A DNA stretch of 64,000 nucleotides from LMUY01 sp965198895. Lineage in GTDB: Bacteria > Pseudomonadota > Alphaproteobacteria > Acetobacterales > Acetobacteraceae. A program made the translations under genes and the position numbers. Where the stretch lies: positions 2,294,001 through 2,358,000 of the forward strand of contig OZ240676.1 of the NCBI GenBank assembly GCA_965198895.1, in the 5' to 3' direction. Shown here piece by piece: positions 49,474-59,651 of the stretch (the first letter of the stretch is position 1; each line of letters starts with the position of its first letter). The notes under the pieces were generated by a model. The model was not told where the DNA came from. It worked only from the letters and a program-made list of their open reading frames with translations, and searched no databases.

Positions 49474-50781
49474 ATGCTTGACCCGAACACCGTCGCCGTT
49501 CTCGGCTTCGTCACGCTATTCATCCTGATGATCCTGCGCGTGCCGGTGGGCATGGCGATGGGGCTGGTCGGCGTCACCGGGTTCGGCCTGGTCACCGGCT
49601 TCGGCCCGGCGTTGCAGCTGATCGGCCAGACGTCGATGCGCACCGTCACCGACTACACCTTCGGCGTGATCCCGATGTTCCTGTTGATGGGCGCGTTCGT
49701 GTCCAACTCCGGCATGAGCCAGGAGCTGTTCCGCGCCGCCAACACCTTCATCGGCCACCTGCGCGGCGGATTGGGGTTCGCCACGATCATCGCCTGCGCG
49801 GCGTTCGCGGCGATCTCCGGCTCGTCCGTCGCGACCGCGGCCACGTTCTCCACCGTGGCGTATCCGGAGATGCGGCGCTTCCACTACCCGCAATCGCTCG
49901 CGGCCGGCACGATCGCGGCCGGGGGCACGTTGGGCGCAATGTTCCCGCCCTCCACCGTGCTCGTCGTCTACGGCATCATCACCGAGCAGGACATCGGCAA
50001 GCTCTTCATGGCGGGCATCGTGCCCGGCCTGGTGGCCGTGGCGATGTACATCCTGACACTGGCGCTGATCGGCCTGCTACGGCCCGACCTGCTGCCGCGC
50101 GGCGAGCGCAGCGGCTGGAGCCAGCGGCTGTCGGCGCTGAAGGATATCTGGGCCCCGGTGCTGCTGTTCGTATTCGTCATCGGCGGCTTGTACGGTGGCT
50201 TGTTCACACCGACCGAGGCGGGCGGCATGGGGGCAGGCGGCGCCTTCATCATCGGCGTGGCACGCGGACGGCTGCCGCGAAAACTGATCCTGCAATCCCT
50301 GTTGCAGGCCACCCGCACCGCGGCGGCAGTGTTTACTGTGCTGATCGGCGCGCTGCTGTTCGGCTACTTCCTGACTATCACTGGTCTGCCGCAGAACGTG
50401 ACCGAGTTCCTGACCGGGCTCGGCATCGGCCGCTACGGCGTGCTGGCGCTGATCCTGCTGATGTACCTCGTGCTGGGCTGCCTGATGGATGCGATGGCGA
50501 TGGTCATCCTGACCGTGCCCATCGTGTTCCCCGCTATCACCGCACTCGGCTTCGATCCGATCTGGTTCGGCGTCATCATCGTCATGACGGTGGAACTCGG
50601 CCTGATCCACCCGCCGGTCGGCATGAACGTGTTCGTGATCAAGAGCGTGGTCGGCGAGCTGCGGTTCTCCACCATCTTCCTCGGCGTCGCCCCGTTCATC
50701 GTGACCGACCTGCTAAGGCTGGCCCTATTGGTGGCGCTCCCGGCGTTGGCCACGTGGTTGCCGGATTTCCTCGGACGATGA
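49474..50781 (+). CDS. TRAP transporter large permease (DctM)
   Basis: A 435-residue transporter subunit with 11-12 hydrophobic helices; catalyses Na+- or H+-driven uptake of the acid delivered by DctP. Family features: LRVPVGMAMGLVGVTGF, GSSVATAATFSTVAYPEM, the FPPSTVLVVYGIIT segment, and ELGLIHPPVGMNVFV near the C-terminus. Four bp after DctQ. Confidence 0.93.
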   Translation: MLDPNTVAVLGFVTLFILMILRVPVGMAMGLVGVTGFGLVTGFGPALQLIGQTSMRTVTDYTFGVIPMFLLMGAFVSNSGMSQELFRAANTFIGHLRGGLGFATIIACAAFAAISGSSVATAATFSTVAYPEMRRFHYPQSLAAGTIAAGGTLGAMFPPSTVLVVYGIITEQDIGKLFMAGIVPGLVAVAMYILTLALIGLLRPDLLPRGERSGWSQRLSALKDIWAPVLLFVFVIGGLYGGLFTPTEAGGMGAGGAFIIGVARGRLPRKLILQSLLQATRTAAAVFTVLIGALLFGYFLTITGLPQNVTEFLTGLGIGRYGVLALILLMYLVLGCLMDAMAMVILTVPIVFPAITALGFDPIWFGVIIVMTVELGLIHPPVGMNVFVIKSVVGELRFSTIFLGVAPFIVTDLLRLALLVALPALATWLPDFLGR

Positions 50782-50807
50782 CACCAAACAGCGATGGGAC
50801 ACACACC

Positions 50808-52517
50808 ATGCCCGACCCCGCCCAGACCATCACCGCCGGCGGCGCCATCCTGGCCCGGCTGAAAGTGGTTGGCGTGGATTACATCTTCGCCAATTCCGGC
50901 ACCGACTTCCCTCCCATCATCGAGGGGCTGGCGGAGGCCAACGCGAAGGACATCGCACTCCCGCAGGCGCTGGTGATCCCGCACGAGAACGCGGCGATGG
51001 GCATGGCGCACGGCTACTACCTGGCGACCGGCCGCGCGCAGGCGGTGATGGCGCACACCAATGTCGGCTTGGCCAATTGCACGATCGGCGCGATCAACGC
51101 CGCGACCGAGCACGTACCCGTGCTGCTGTTCTCCGGTCGCACCCCCGTATTGGAGCAGGGCCGGCTGGGCGCGCGCACCGTGCCGATCGGCTGGGGCCAG
51201 GAGATGCGCGACCAGACGGCACTGGTGCGCGAGGCGACCAAATGGGACTACGAATTGAAGTTTCCGGAGCAGGCGCTGGATGTGATCGACCGCGCCTATG
51301 CCATCGCTTCCTCCACGCCAAAAGGCCCGGTCTATGTCAGCCTACCGCGCGAGGTGCTGTGCGGCCCTTGCCCGTCGGACGACTTGAATACACCGAGCCG
51401 GGTCGCCCCCGTCCAGATCGCCCCCGCCGCGTCCGTGTTGGCGGAGGCGGCGGCGTTGCTGGCGGGGGCGCGCAACCCGGTGATCATCGCCCAGCGCGGC
51501 GCCGGGTCGGCCGAAGGGTTCGCGGCGTTGGCGCAGTTGGCCGACGAGTGGGCGATCCCCGTGGTGCAGTACTGGGCCGTTCAACTCGCCATCGCTTCGG
51601 ACCATCCTATGTCCGTCGGCACCGCCATCGAGCCGTGGCTGAGCGAGGCGGACGTGGTGCTGGTGCTGGACTGCCTCGCCCCCTGGTCGCCCGCGATCCA
51701 TCGCCCCGCCCTCGGCTGCAAGGTGATCCAGGCCGGGCCGGACCCGTTGTATAGCCGATTTCCCGTCCGCAACTTCCAGGCCGACCTCTCGCTGGCTGGC
51801 GAGACGGCGGAGGTCATCACGGCGCTGGCCCGCGCGATGCCGCCGCACCAGGCAGCGCACGCGGACGGGCGAGCGGCGAGGCGGGCCCAAATCATGGAAC
51901 GCTCCGACGCCATTCGCCAGGCCGGCCGCAGCGGCGCCGAGTTGGGCGGCCAGGGCGAAATCATGACCAAGGCCTGGGTTAGCCTCTGCCTATCGAATGC
52001 GGTCGAAGGGCGTCACGCAACCATCCTGTCGGAACTCGGCTGCCCGCTCGAGCCACTGGCGTTGCACGACCCCTGGAGCTGGTATCAGGAGCCGCATTCC
52101 GGCGGGCTCGGCTGGTCGTTTCCATGTGCGCTCGGGATGCAACTGGCGAACCGGGAGCGGCTCGTCGTGGCAACGATGGGCGACGGCTCGTACATGTTCG
52201 CCAACCCGGTCGCGTGCCATCAGGTCGCCGAGGCTCTGGGGCTGCCGGTGCTGCTGCTGGTGCTGAACAACCGCGAGTGGGGCGCGGTGCGGCAGTCCGT
52301 CGTGGGCACGTATCCGAACGGTTATGCCGCCCGCACCAACCAGATGCCGCTGGTCTCGCTCGACCCGACGCCCGATTTCACCAAGGTGGCCGCGGCAAGC
52401 CGGGCCTGGACCGCGTCCGTGGATCAGGCAGCCGATCTGCCCGGCGTGCTGGCCGCCGCGATCGAGCACATCACGACGGAGCGTACGCATGCGCTGGTGG
52501 AAATCCGGGTGGCGTGA
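50808..52517 (+). CDS. thiamine pyrophosphate-dependent enzyme (acetolactate synthase/benzoylformate decarboxylase type)
   Basis: A 569-residue three-domain ThDP enzyme. N-terminal PYR domain with the ThDP-activating Glu probably in IPHENAAMGMAHGYYLATGR; central domain VIIAQRGAGSAEGF; C-terminal PP domain with MGDGSYMF and LNNREWG, the GDG-N ThDP motif. It may decarboxylate a 2-oxo acid taken up by the TRAP system, or join two oxo acids; no ALS small subunit is nearby. The start at 50808 follows GGGA; an ATG at 50778 that overlaps the DctM stop is possible. Confidence 0.88.
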   Translation: MPDPAQTITAGGAILARLKVVGVDYIFANSGTDFPPIIEGLAEANAKDIALPQALVIPHENAAMGMAHGYYLATGRAQAVMAHTNVGLANCTIGAINAATEHVPVLLFSGRTPVLEQGRLGARTVPIGWGQEMRDQTALVREATKWDYELKFPEQALDVIDRAYAIASSTPKGPVYVSLPREVLCGPCPSDDLNTPSRVAPVQIAPAASVLAEAAALLAGARNPVIIAQRGAGSAEGFAALAQLADEWAIPVVQYWAVQLAIASDHPMSVGTAIEPWLSEADVVLVLDCLAPWSPAIHRPALGCKVIQAGPDPLYSRFPVRNFQADLSLAGETAEVITALARAMPPHQAAHADGRAARRAQIMERSDAIRQAGRSGAELGGQGEIMTKAWVSLCLSNAVEGRHATILSELGCPLEPLALHDPWSWYQEPHSGGLGWSFPCALGMQLANRERLVVATMGDGSYMFANPVACHQVAEALGLPVLLLVLNNREWGAVRQSVVGTYPNGYAARTNQMPLVSLDPTPDFTKVAAASRAWTASVDQAADLPGVLAAAIEHITTERTHALVEIRVA

Positions 52518-52520
52518 AGT

Positions 52521-53216
52521 TTATAGATCCTGCTGGCCGGCAGGCTCGCGCAACTCAAGCGAACGCAGCACCGCCTCCACCATGAAGGCGCGGTGTTTCT
52601 GACGAAGTGCGGCGTCGTCCATGTCGAACGGAAACAGCGTCGTGAACGTGTGCCGGTTGGCGACACGGAAGATCGACAGCGAACTGATCATCATGTGCAC
52701 GTCCAACGCATCGAGATCGGCCCGGAACAGCCCCGCCGCCCGGCCCCGGTCCAGGATACGCTGCAACACCTGCGCCACTGACATGCTGACGGTGCGGATG
52801 GTGTTGGACCGGGCGATGAAGCGGCCCTGGTTGATATTCTCGATGCTGACCAGGCGAACGAAATCGGGGTGGGCATCGTGGTAGTCGAAAGTGAACTCCA
52901 CCATGCGCTGGATCGCGGTCCGCGGCGGCAGCAGGTCGAGTTCCAGGGCCGCCTCGGCGATGCGGATCGCAGTGTACGCCCGCTCCAGCACGGCGAGATA
53001 CAGGCCTTCCTTGCTGCCGAAATAGTAGTAGATCATGCGCTTTGCAGTATTGGTGCGCGCTGCGATCGCGTCGACCCGAGCCCCGCTTAGACCGTGCTGC
53101 ACGAATTCCTCGTGTGCGGCGGCGAGGATGTCTTGGCGCGTCCGCTCCGGATCCAGCCGTTTGCGTGCGGGTGTTTCGACGGGTTCGGGCATCGCGTCGG
53201 GCATCCGGGTCTCCAC
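52521..53216 (-). CDS. TetR family transcriptional regulator
   Basis: A 231-residue regulator. HTH region: TRQDILAAAHEEFVQHGLSG through TNTAKRMIYYYFGSKEGLYL (about residues 25-68). C-terminal ligand domain of the TetR_C type seen in regulators of catabolic or ThDP/TRAP loci. Its stop is convergent with the ThDP gene, 3 bp apart. Targets unknown; the neighbouring TRAP-ThDP genes are candidates. Confidence 0.88.
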   Translation of the reverse strand: METRMPDAMPEPVETPARKRLDPERTRQDILAAAHEEFVQHGLSGARVDAIAARTNTAKRMIYYYFGSKEGLYLAVLERAYTAIRIAEAALELDLLPPRTAIQRMVEFTFDYHDAHPDFVRLVSIENINQGRFIARSNTIRTVSMSVAQVLQRILDRGRAAGLFRADLDALDVHMMISSLSIFRVANRHTFTTLFPFDMDDAALRQKHRAFMVEAVLRSLELREPAGQQDL

Positions 53217-53249
53217 CTTCGGAGCGCTCGTAGCACGAAAACGGCTAAA

Positions 53250-54668
53250 TCAGCCCAGTAGCGCCTTCGCCTGCCGCAGGTCCGCGACGAACGCCGCGTA
53301 TTCCCGTTGTTTGCTCTGCTCGTCCGGCAGCCGCAGCAGATACGACGGATGTACCGTCACCAGCACCTGCGTGTTGCCGTCCAACGCGATCGGCCGGCTG
53401 CGTTCGCGGGAGATGGTCACCGCCCGGCCCAGCACCGCCCGGGCCGCAGTGGCGCCGAGCAGCACGGTCACGGCGGGTTTCACTTCCCGCCGTTCCAGGT
53501 CGAGCCAGAACTTGCAGGCGGCGATGTCGGTGTTGTCGGGCTTGGCGTGGATGCGCCGCTTGCCCCGGGGCTCGAATTTGAAGTGCTTCACCGCATTGGT
53601 GACATAGGCCGAGTCGCGCTCGATCCCGGCTTCCGCCAGTGCGGCGTTGAACATCTGCCCGGCTGGGCCGACGAAGGGGCGGCCGGCCAGGTCCTCCTGA
53701 TCGCCGGGCTGCTCGCCGATGAACATCAGCCGGGCATCGGCCGGGCCCTCGCCGAATACGGTCTGCGTGGCGGGCTCCCATAACGGGCAGGCGCGGCAGG
53801 CGGCGGCTTCCTTGGCAGCTTCACGCAAAGGCGTGTCCGGCAGATGGTCCGTGGTCGGCACGACGCGGGCGGGTTTGGCGGGTGAGAACACAGGGGTCTC
53901 CACCATGGTGGCGACCCGGTTGGACGCGTTGCGGATCAGCTCCGGGATCGCCGCCGCCTCGGGCAGGTTGCGCCAGTATTTACGTGGCATTTCGGACGTC
54001 ATGGCGCCGATCTTCAGTCGGGCCGGGTTGAAGATGCTGCTGAAATAGGCGCGCCAGTAGGCTTCCAGCTTGTCGTCGTCCGGCACGTCGGCCCGGTTCG
54101 CGCCGGCGGTGAAGCTGAGCTCGTCGCCGTTCCAGTGGGCGCTGCGGTAGGGGGTCAGGATGGACCACACCATGGTGGCGAAGCGGCGCACGAAGAACTG
54201 GGCGTTAGCCTCCACGATGTAGTGGTCGGGTTCGAACCAGGCGACGTAGCGGGTGCCTTCGGGTTCGGTGACTTCGCGGAAACGGACGAAGGCGCGCATC
54301 TTGTGCGTGTCGCGGCGGACGGCTTGGGCGAGGCGCTGGGCGCGCTGCACCTCGGGGTCGGTGACCTGGTCCAATAGGTGACGCTCGCCGGCATGGGCGC
54401 GGTAGAGCAGGGTGTAGAGCAAGGTGAACCGGGCGGGCTCGTTTGCCTGGATGACGGTTTGGGCGAGGTCGACGAGGGCACGGGGGACGTTGAAGGTGCC
54501 GGTCGTGGGGGCGGGCGGTGGTTCGGCGCCGGAGGCGAACAGGTCGTCGGGGGCGCGGACGGACCAGACGATGTCGGTGGGTGGCACGTTGTCCAGGGCG
54601 AGGCGCCGGGCGGCGTCGCGCCAACCACCCCAGTCGACCTCGTGGGCGAGGACGATGCTGTGGCTCAA
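53250..54668 (-). CDS. udgX: DUF4130-UdgX fusion: uracil-DNA-binding/glycosylase family protein (TTG start)
   Basis: A 472-residue two-domain protein. Residues 1 to about 245 match DUF4130 (a family paired with a radical SAM protein in DNA metabolism). Residues about 270-472 are a family-4-like uracil-DNA glycosylase of the UdgX kind: GEQPGDQEDLAGRPFVGPAG motif, the diagnostic KRRIH loop at residues 370-374 whose His binds uracil sites covalently, and HPSYLLRLPDE. Four cysteines near residues 280-350 may hold the 4Fe-4S cluster. The start is TTG at 54668, directly behind a GGGAG in a family C repeat. Followed upstream on the same strand by the radical SAM gene. Confidence 0.9.
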   Translation of the reverse strand: MSHSIVLAHEVDWGGWRDAARRLALDNVPPTDIVWSVRAPDDLFASGAEPPPAPTTGTFNVPRALVDLAQTVIQANEPARFTLLYTLLYRAHAGERHLLDQVTDPEVQRAQRLAQAVRRDTHKMRAFVRFREVTEPEGTRYVAWFEPDHYIVEANAQFFVRRFATMVWSILTPYRSAHWNGDELSFTAGANRADVPDDDKLEAYWRAYFSSIFNPARLKIGAMTSEMPRKYWRNLPEAAAIPELIRNASNRVATMVETPVFSPAKPARVVPTTDHLPDTPLREAAKEAAACRACPLWEPATQTVFGEGPADARLMFIGEQPGDQEDLAGRPFVGPAGQMFNAALAEAGIERDSAYVTNAVKHFKFEPRGKRRIHAKPDNTDIAACKFWLDLERREVKPAVTVLLGATAARAVLGRAVTISRERSRPIALDGNTQVLVTVHPSYLLRLPDEQSKQREYAAFVADLRQAKALLG

Positions 54669-54710
54669 CTCCCTCTCCCCTTGAGGGAGAGGGTCGGGGC
54701 GAGGGGTAAG
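54669..54710. repeat. family C palindrome carrying the udgX ribosome site
   Basis: CTCCCTCTCCCC (54669-54680) pairs with GGGAGAGGG (54685-54693), followed by TCGGGGCGAGGGGT. Related to 35272-35313. The TTG start of the UdgX fusion gene directly abuts it, so the mRNA's GGAGAGGGAG is part of the repeat. Confidence 0.6.
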
Positions 54711-54740
54711 CCACAGGTAGCAAAACCAGTGGCGTGGCTA

Positions 54741-54780
54741 CCCCTCCCCCAACCCCCTACCGCAAGGGGAGGGGGCTTTT
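54741..54780. repeat. GC-rich hairpin between the radical SAM and udgX genes
   Basis: CCCCTCCCC (about 54741-54749) and GGGGAGGGG (about 54765-54773) form a 9-bp stem around a loop with CCCCCTACCGC; CTTTT follows on the plus strand. It is a dispersed-type repeat and might also act on minus-strand RNA between the radical SAM gene and udgX. Confidence 0.45.
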
Positions 54781-54792
54781 GATTGGCCCCTC

Positions 54793-56010
54793 TCATGCGA
54801 ACAGATCGGTCTGGGTGGGTTTGGGGGTCAGCCTCGCCCGCAGCCGCTCGCTGTCCAAGCCGGCGCCGCCTTCATGCCCGGCGGCGGTGACGAAGGGGGT
54901 GATCTTGGCCACCGGCAGGCGCAGCCGGGCGAGGTCGTCCATGCGCAGCTTGCGGTGACGGCGGGCTTTCAGGATCGCACTCACCGACTTCACGCCGATG
55001 CCGGGGATGCGCAGCAGCATCTCCTTCGGCGCGGTGTTCACATCGACCGGAAACTGCTCGCGATGTGCCAACGCCCAGGACAGTTTCGGGTCCACCGACA
55101 GGTCCAGATTGCCCGTGGCATCCGTCTCCAGCTCCGGCGCTGTGAAGCCGTAGAACCGCATCAGCCAGTCCGCTTGATACAGCCGATGCTCCCGCACCAG
55201 CGGCGCGTGGTCCGGCGGCAGGCTGGCGGACGCGTCCGGGATCGGGCTGAATGCAGAATAATACACCCGGCGCAGCCCGTAGGACCCGTACAGGTTCGTG
55301 CTCATCGCCAGGATGTCGCGGTCCGAACTCGCATCCGCCCCGATGATCACCTGGGTGCTCTGCCCGGCCGGGGCGAAGCGGGGCCCCTTCCGATCGGCCT
55401 TCGCCTCGTCGATGCGTAGCCGCATGCGGCCCATGGAGCGGCGGATGCCCGGCAGATCTTTTTCAGGCGCCAGGGCGGCTAGGCTGCTCTCGGTTGGCAG
55501 TTCGACGTTGATGGACAGGCGGTCGGCATACTTCCCGGCTTCCAGCAGCAAGGCCGGGTCGGCGTCGGGGATGGTCTTCAAGTGGATGTAGCCGCGAAAA
55601 CCGTGCTCCTCCCGCAGGGTGCGGGCGACGCGGACGACTTGCTCCATCGTGTAGTCGGGATTGCTGATGATCCCCGACGACAGGAACAACCCCTCGATGC
55701 AATTGCGCCGATAAAAGCCGAGCGTGAGGGTGACGACCTCCTCCACCGTGAACCGGGCCCGGCGGACGTTGGAGGAGCGGCGGTTGATACAATACAGACA
55801 GTCGTACACGCACGAATTGGTCAGCAGAATTTTCAGCAGCGAAATGCACCGCCCATCCGGGGCGTAGGCGTGGCAAATGCCCATGCCCTCGGTGGACCCG
55901 ATGCCGGTCTTCTGCCCCGCCGAACTGCGCTTTTCGGTGCCGCTGGACGCGCAGGACGCATCGTATTTCGCCGCATCGGCCAGGATTTCGAGTTTTTGCA
56001 ACAGGTCCAT
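54793..56010 (-). CDS. radical SAM protein linked to UDG (putative DNA modification/repair)
   Basis: A 405-residue radical SAM enzyme with the cluster CxxxCxxC in NSCVYDCLYC (Cys67, Cys71, Cys74). Near the C-terminus is a helix-hairpin-helix, LLRIPGIGVKSVSAILKAR (about residues 330-348), of DNA-binding type. It belongs to the family recognised as a partner of DUF4130/UDG proteins. The reaction is unknown. It is upstream of the UdgX fusion gene on the same strand, so the two are likely co-expressed. Confidence 0.9.
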   Translation of the reverse strand: MDLLQKLEILADAAKYDASCASSGTEKRSSAGQKTGIGSTEGMGICHAYAPDGRCISLLKILLTNSCVYDCLYCINRRSSNVRRARFTVEEVVTLTLGFYRRNCIEGLFLSSGIISNPDYTMEQVVRVARTLREEHGFRGYIHLKTIPDADPALLLEAGKYADRLSINVELPTESSLAALAPEKDLPGIRRSMGRMRLRIDEAKADRKGPRFAPAGQSTQVIIGADASSDRDILAMSTNLYGSYGLRRVYYSAFSPIPDASASLPPDHAPLVREHRLYQADWLMRFYGFTAPELETDATGNLDLSVDPKLSWALAHREQFPVDVNTAPKEMLLRIPGIGVKSVSAILKARRHRKLRMDDLARLRLPVAKITPFVTAAGHEGGAGLDSERLRARLTPKPTQTDLFA

Positions 56011-56128
56011 GAGCGATCCAGCGTTTCGTCTTTGTTCTTAGGCAGTCCGGCGCATCTTTCAACCACGGCACCGGTTGTTTGCGGCCGCCATCGCCCATAG
56101 ATCGGCTCGGCCCGTGGAGAATTGCCCG

Positions 56129-57241
56129 ATGACCTTGTTGTTCCAGCCGATCGACCTCGCCGGCCTTACGTTGCCCAACCGAATCGTGATCGCGCCGATG
56201 TGCCAGTATTCGGCCGAAGACGGCAACGCCACCGACTGGCACATGATCCATCTGGGCCACTTGGCGCTGTCCGGCGCCGGCCTGCTGATCATCGAGGCGA
56301 CCGGGGTGGAGCCGGAGGGGCGGATCACCCATGGCGACCTCGGCCTGTATTCGGACGCCAACGAGCGCGCCCTGGGCCGCGTGCTGGAGGGTATCCGCCG
56401 CTACTCCACTATGCCGATCGGCATCCAGTTGGGCCACGCCGGCCGCAAGGCGTCCAGCGCCCGGCCGTGGGAGGGCGGGCAGCAGGTCACCGCGAAGGAT
56501 GGCGGCTGGATCACGTCCGGCCCCTCCGCCGAGCCGGTCAAGTCCGATGACGAGTTGCCGGTTTCGCTCGATTCCGCCGGGCTGGTGCGGGTCCGGGACG
56601 CCTTCGTGGCGGCCGCCAAACGGTCCGTGCGCCTGGGGCTGCAGGCGATCGAGCTGCATGCGGCGCATGGATACCTGTTGCACCAATTCCTCTCGCCGAT
56701 CGCGAACAAGCGCAACGACGAGTACGGCGGACCGCTGGCCAACCGCATGCGCTTTCCGCTTGAAGTGTTCCAGGCGGTGCGCGATGTCGTGCCGGCTGAG
56801 ATCCCCGTCGGCGTGCGCGTGTCCGCGACGGACTGGGTCGAGCACGGTTGGGACCTGGAGCAGACGATCGAGTTCACCCATGCGCTGAAGCCGCTCGGCT
56901 GCGACTTCATGGATGTGTCGAGCGGCGGTGTTTCGCCAGCGCAGCAGATCCCGCTCGGGCCGGGCTACCAGGTGGAGTTCGCGGCGAAGGTGCGCGCGGC
57001 GACCGGGCTGCCTACGATGGCGGTGGGGCTGATCACCGAGCCGCGCCAGGCCGAACAGATCTTGGAGCGCGGCGAGGCGGACATGATCGCACTGGCCCGC
57101 GGCATTTTGTTCGACCCGCGCTGGCCATGGCATGCGGCGGCTGAGTTGGGCGGTTCGGTGCAAGCGCCGAAACAATATTGGCGGTCGCAGCCACGCGAAC
57201 ACACCAAATTATTTGGCGAAACCAAACTCGGCACGCGCTGA
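56129..57241 (+). CDS. NADH:flavin oxidoreductase (old yellow enzyme, YqjM-like)
   Basis: A 370-residue FMN ene-reductase that reduces activated C=C bonds with NAD(P)H. Visible: APMCQYSAEDG (the Cys that tunes FMN in YqjM-type enzymes), QLGHAGRKAS, HAAHGYLLHQFLSP (the two substrate His), NKRNDEYGG and VGLITEP near the C-terminus. Start ATG at 56129 with GGAG nine bases upstream; an earlier in-frame start at 56075 lacks support. It is followed by a strong palindrome and then the ATP synthase operon. Confidence 0.93.
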   Translation: MTLLFQPIDLAGLTLPNRIVIAPMCQYSAEDGNATDWHMIHLGHLALSGAGLLIIEATGVEPEGRITHGDLGLYSDANERALGRVLEGIRRYSTMPIGIQLGHAGRKASSARPWEGGQQVTAKDGGWITSGPSAEPVKSDDELPVSLDSAGLVRVRDAFVAAAKRSVRLGLQAIELHAAHGYLLHQFLSPIANKRNDEYGGPLANRMRFPLEVFQAVRDVVPAEIPVGVRVSATDWVEHGWDLEQTIEFTHALKPLGCDFMDVSSGGVSPAQQIPLGPGYQVEFAAKVRAATGLPTMAVGLITEPRQAEQILERGEADMIALARGILFDPRWPWHAAAELGGSVQAPKQYWRSQPREHTKLFGETKLGTR

Positions 57242-57244
57242 CGT

Positions 57245-57278
57245 CTTCTCCCTCCCCCGCAGGCGGGGGAGGGAGAAG
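57245..57278. terminator. 15-bp perfect palindrome before atpH
   Basis: CTTCTCCCTCCCCCG (57245-57259) pairs perfectly with CGGGGGAGGGAGAAG (57264-57278) around a 4-base loop. It lies 3 bp behind the old-yellow-enzyme stop and ahead of atpH. No T run follows; it may still terminate or stabilise RNA, or be a dispersed repeat. Confidence 0.55.
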
Positions 57279-57374
57279 CCTCGTGATAAATCCGCTTTCA
57301 CATCGTGTTGCGCGCCCAAAACCTGCGTGGTAAGGCCAGCGCCATCGGCCATCCGGCCGTTCCCCTGTTGATGG

Positions 57375-57953
57375 ATGGACCGTTGCGTGGCCGCTGAAGG
57401 CACGATTTCCCAAAGTGGCGGCCTGCCAGGCCGGTATGCCGCCGCCCTCTACGACCTCGCCGATGAACGTCGTGAGCTCGATACCGTCGTGGATCAAATG
57501 GAGGCTCTCGGCCGCCTGATCGACCAGAGCCCGCAATTCCGGCGCCTGCTGCTGTCGCCGCTGGTGGACGTGATGCAGGCGCGCAACGCGGCGCAGGCTG
57601 TCCTGACCGAGCAAGGCTTCGGCAAGACGGTCAACGACTTCGTCGGCGTGATCGCGAACAACCGCCGGCTGAACGTGCTGCGCGCCATCGTGACCGCGTT
57701 CGGCACCCTGGTGGCGCAGAAGCGCGGCGTGGTCACGGCGACCGTCGCCTCCGCCCACCCGTTGAGCGATGTGCAGCGCGAACAGCTGCGCGCCCGCCTG
57801 ATCGAGGCCGGGTTCGGCAACGTGAACATCCAAGAATCGGTCGACCCGGCGTTGCTCGGCGGCCTCGTCGTGCGCGTCGGCGCGCGGCTATACGACACAA
57901 GTCTCAAGAGCCGTCTGCAGCGCCTGCAGTACGCCATGAAGGGAGCTGCGTAA
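57375..57953 (+). CDS. atpH: F1F0 ATP synthase delta subunit
   Basis: A 192-residue peripheral-stalk subunit linking F1 to F0. The LPGRYAAALYDLADERREL start and GGLVVRVGARLYDTSLKSRL end are typical. First gene of atpHAGDC. The start is uncertain: ATG at 57375 is taken, GTG at 57387 is possible, and neither has a clear ribosome site. The promoter of the operon should be in 57279-57374. Confidence 0.95.
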   Translation: MDRCVAAEGTISQSGGLPGRYAAALYDLADERRELDTVVDQMEALGRLIDQSPQFRRLLLSPLVDVMQARNAAQAVLTEQGFGKTVNDFVGVIANNRRLNVLRAIVTAFGTLVAQKRGVVTATVASAHPLSDVQREQLRARLIEAGFGNVNIQESVDPALLGGLVVRVGARLYDTSLKSRLQRLQYAMKGAA

Positions 57954-57958
57954 GCACC

Positions 57959-59494
<1,536 letters not shown>

Positions 59495-59512
59495 CATGAC
59501 CGCCACCCCCAC

Positions 59513-59639
59513 CGTCATCCCAGGGCTTGACCCTGGGATCCACGGCGCGCCGCTGCCGCCGGCCGTTGGTGCGGGGCACGTCGTGACGGCCAGTGGTGTC
59601 GGCACCCCGTGGATACCAGGCTCAAGGCCTGGCATGACG
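59513..59639. repeat. family A repeat between atpA and atpG
   Basis: About 127 bp with inverted ends CGTCATCCCAGGGCTTGACC and the partner CTCAAGGCCTGGCATGACG, and inner CCTGGGATCCACGG / CCCGTGGATACCAGG. It lies inside the ATP synthase operon 12 bp before the atpG start. A long stem could form in the polycistronic mRNA. Confidence 0.85.
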
Positions 59640-59651
59640 AAGGTTCTCTGA

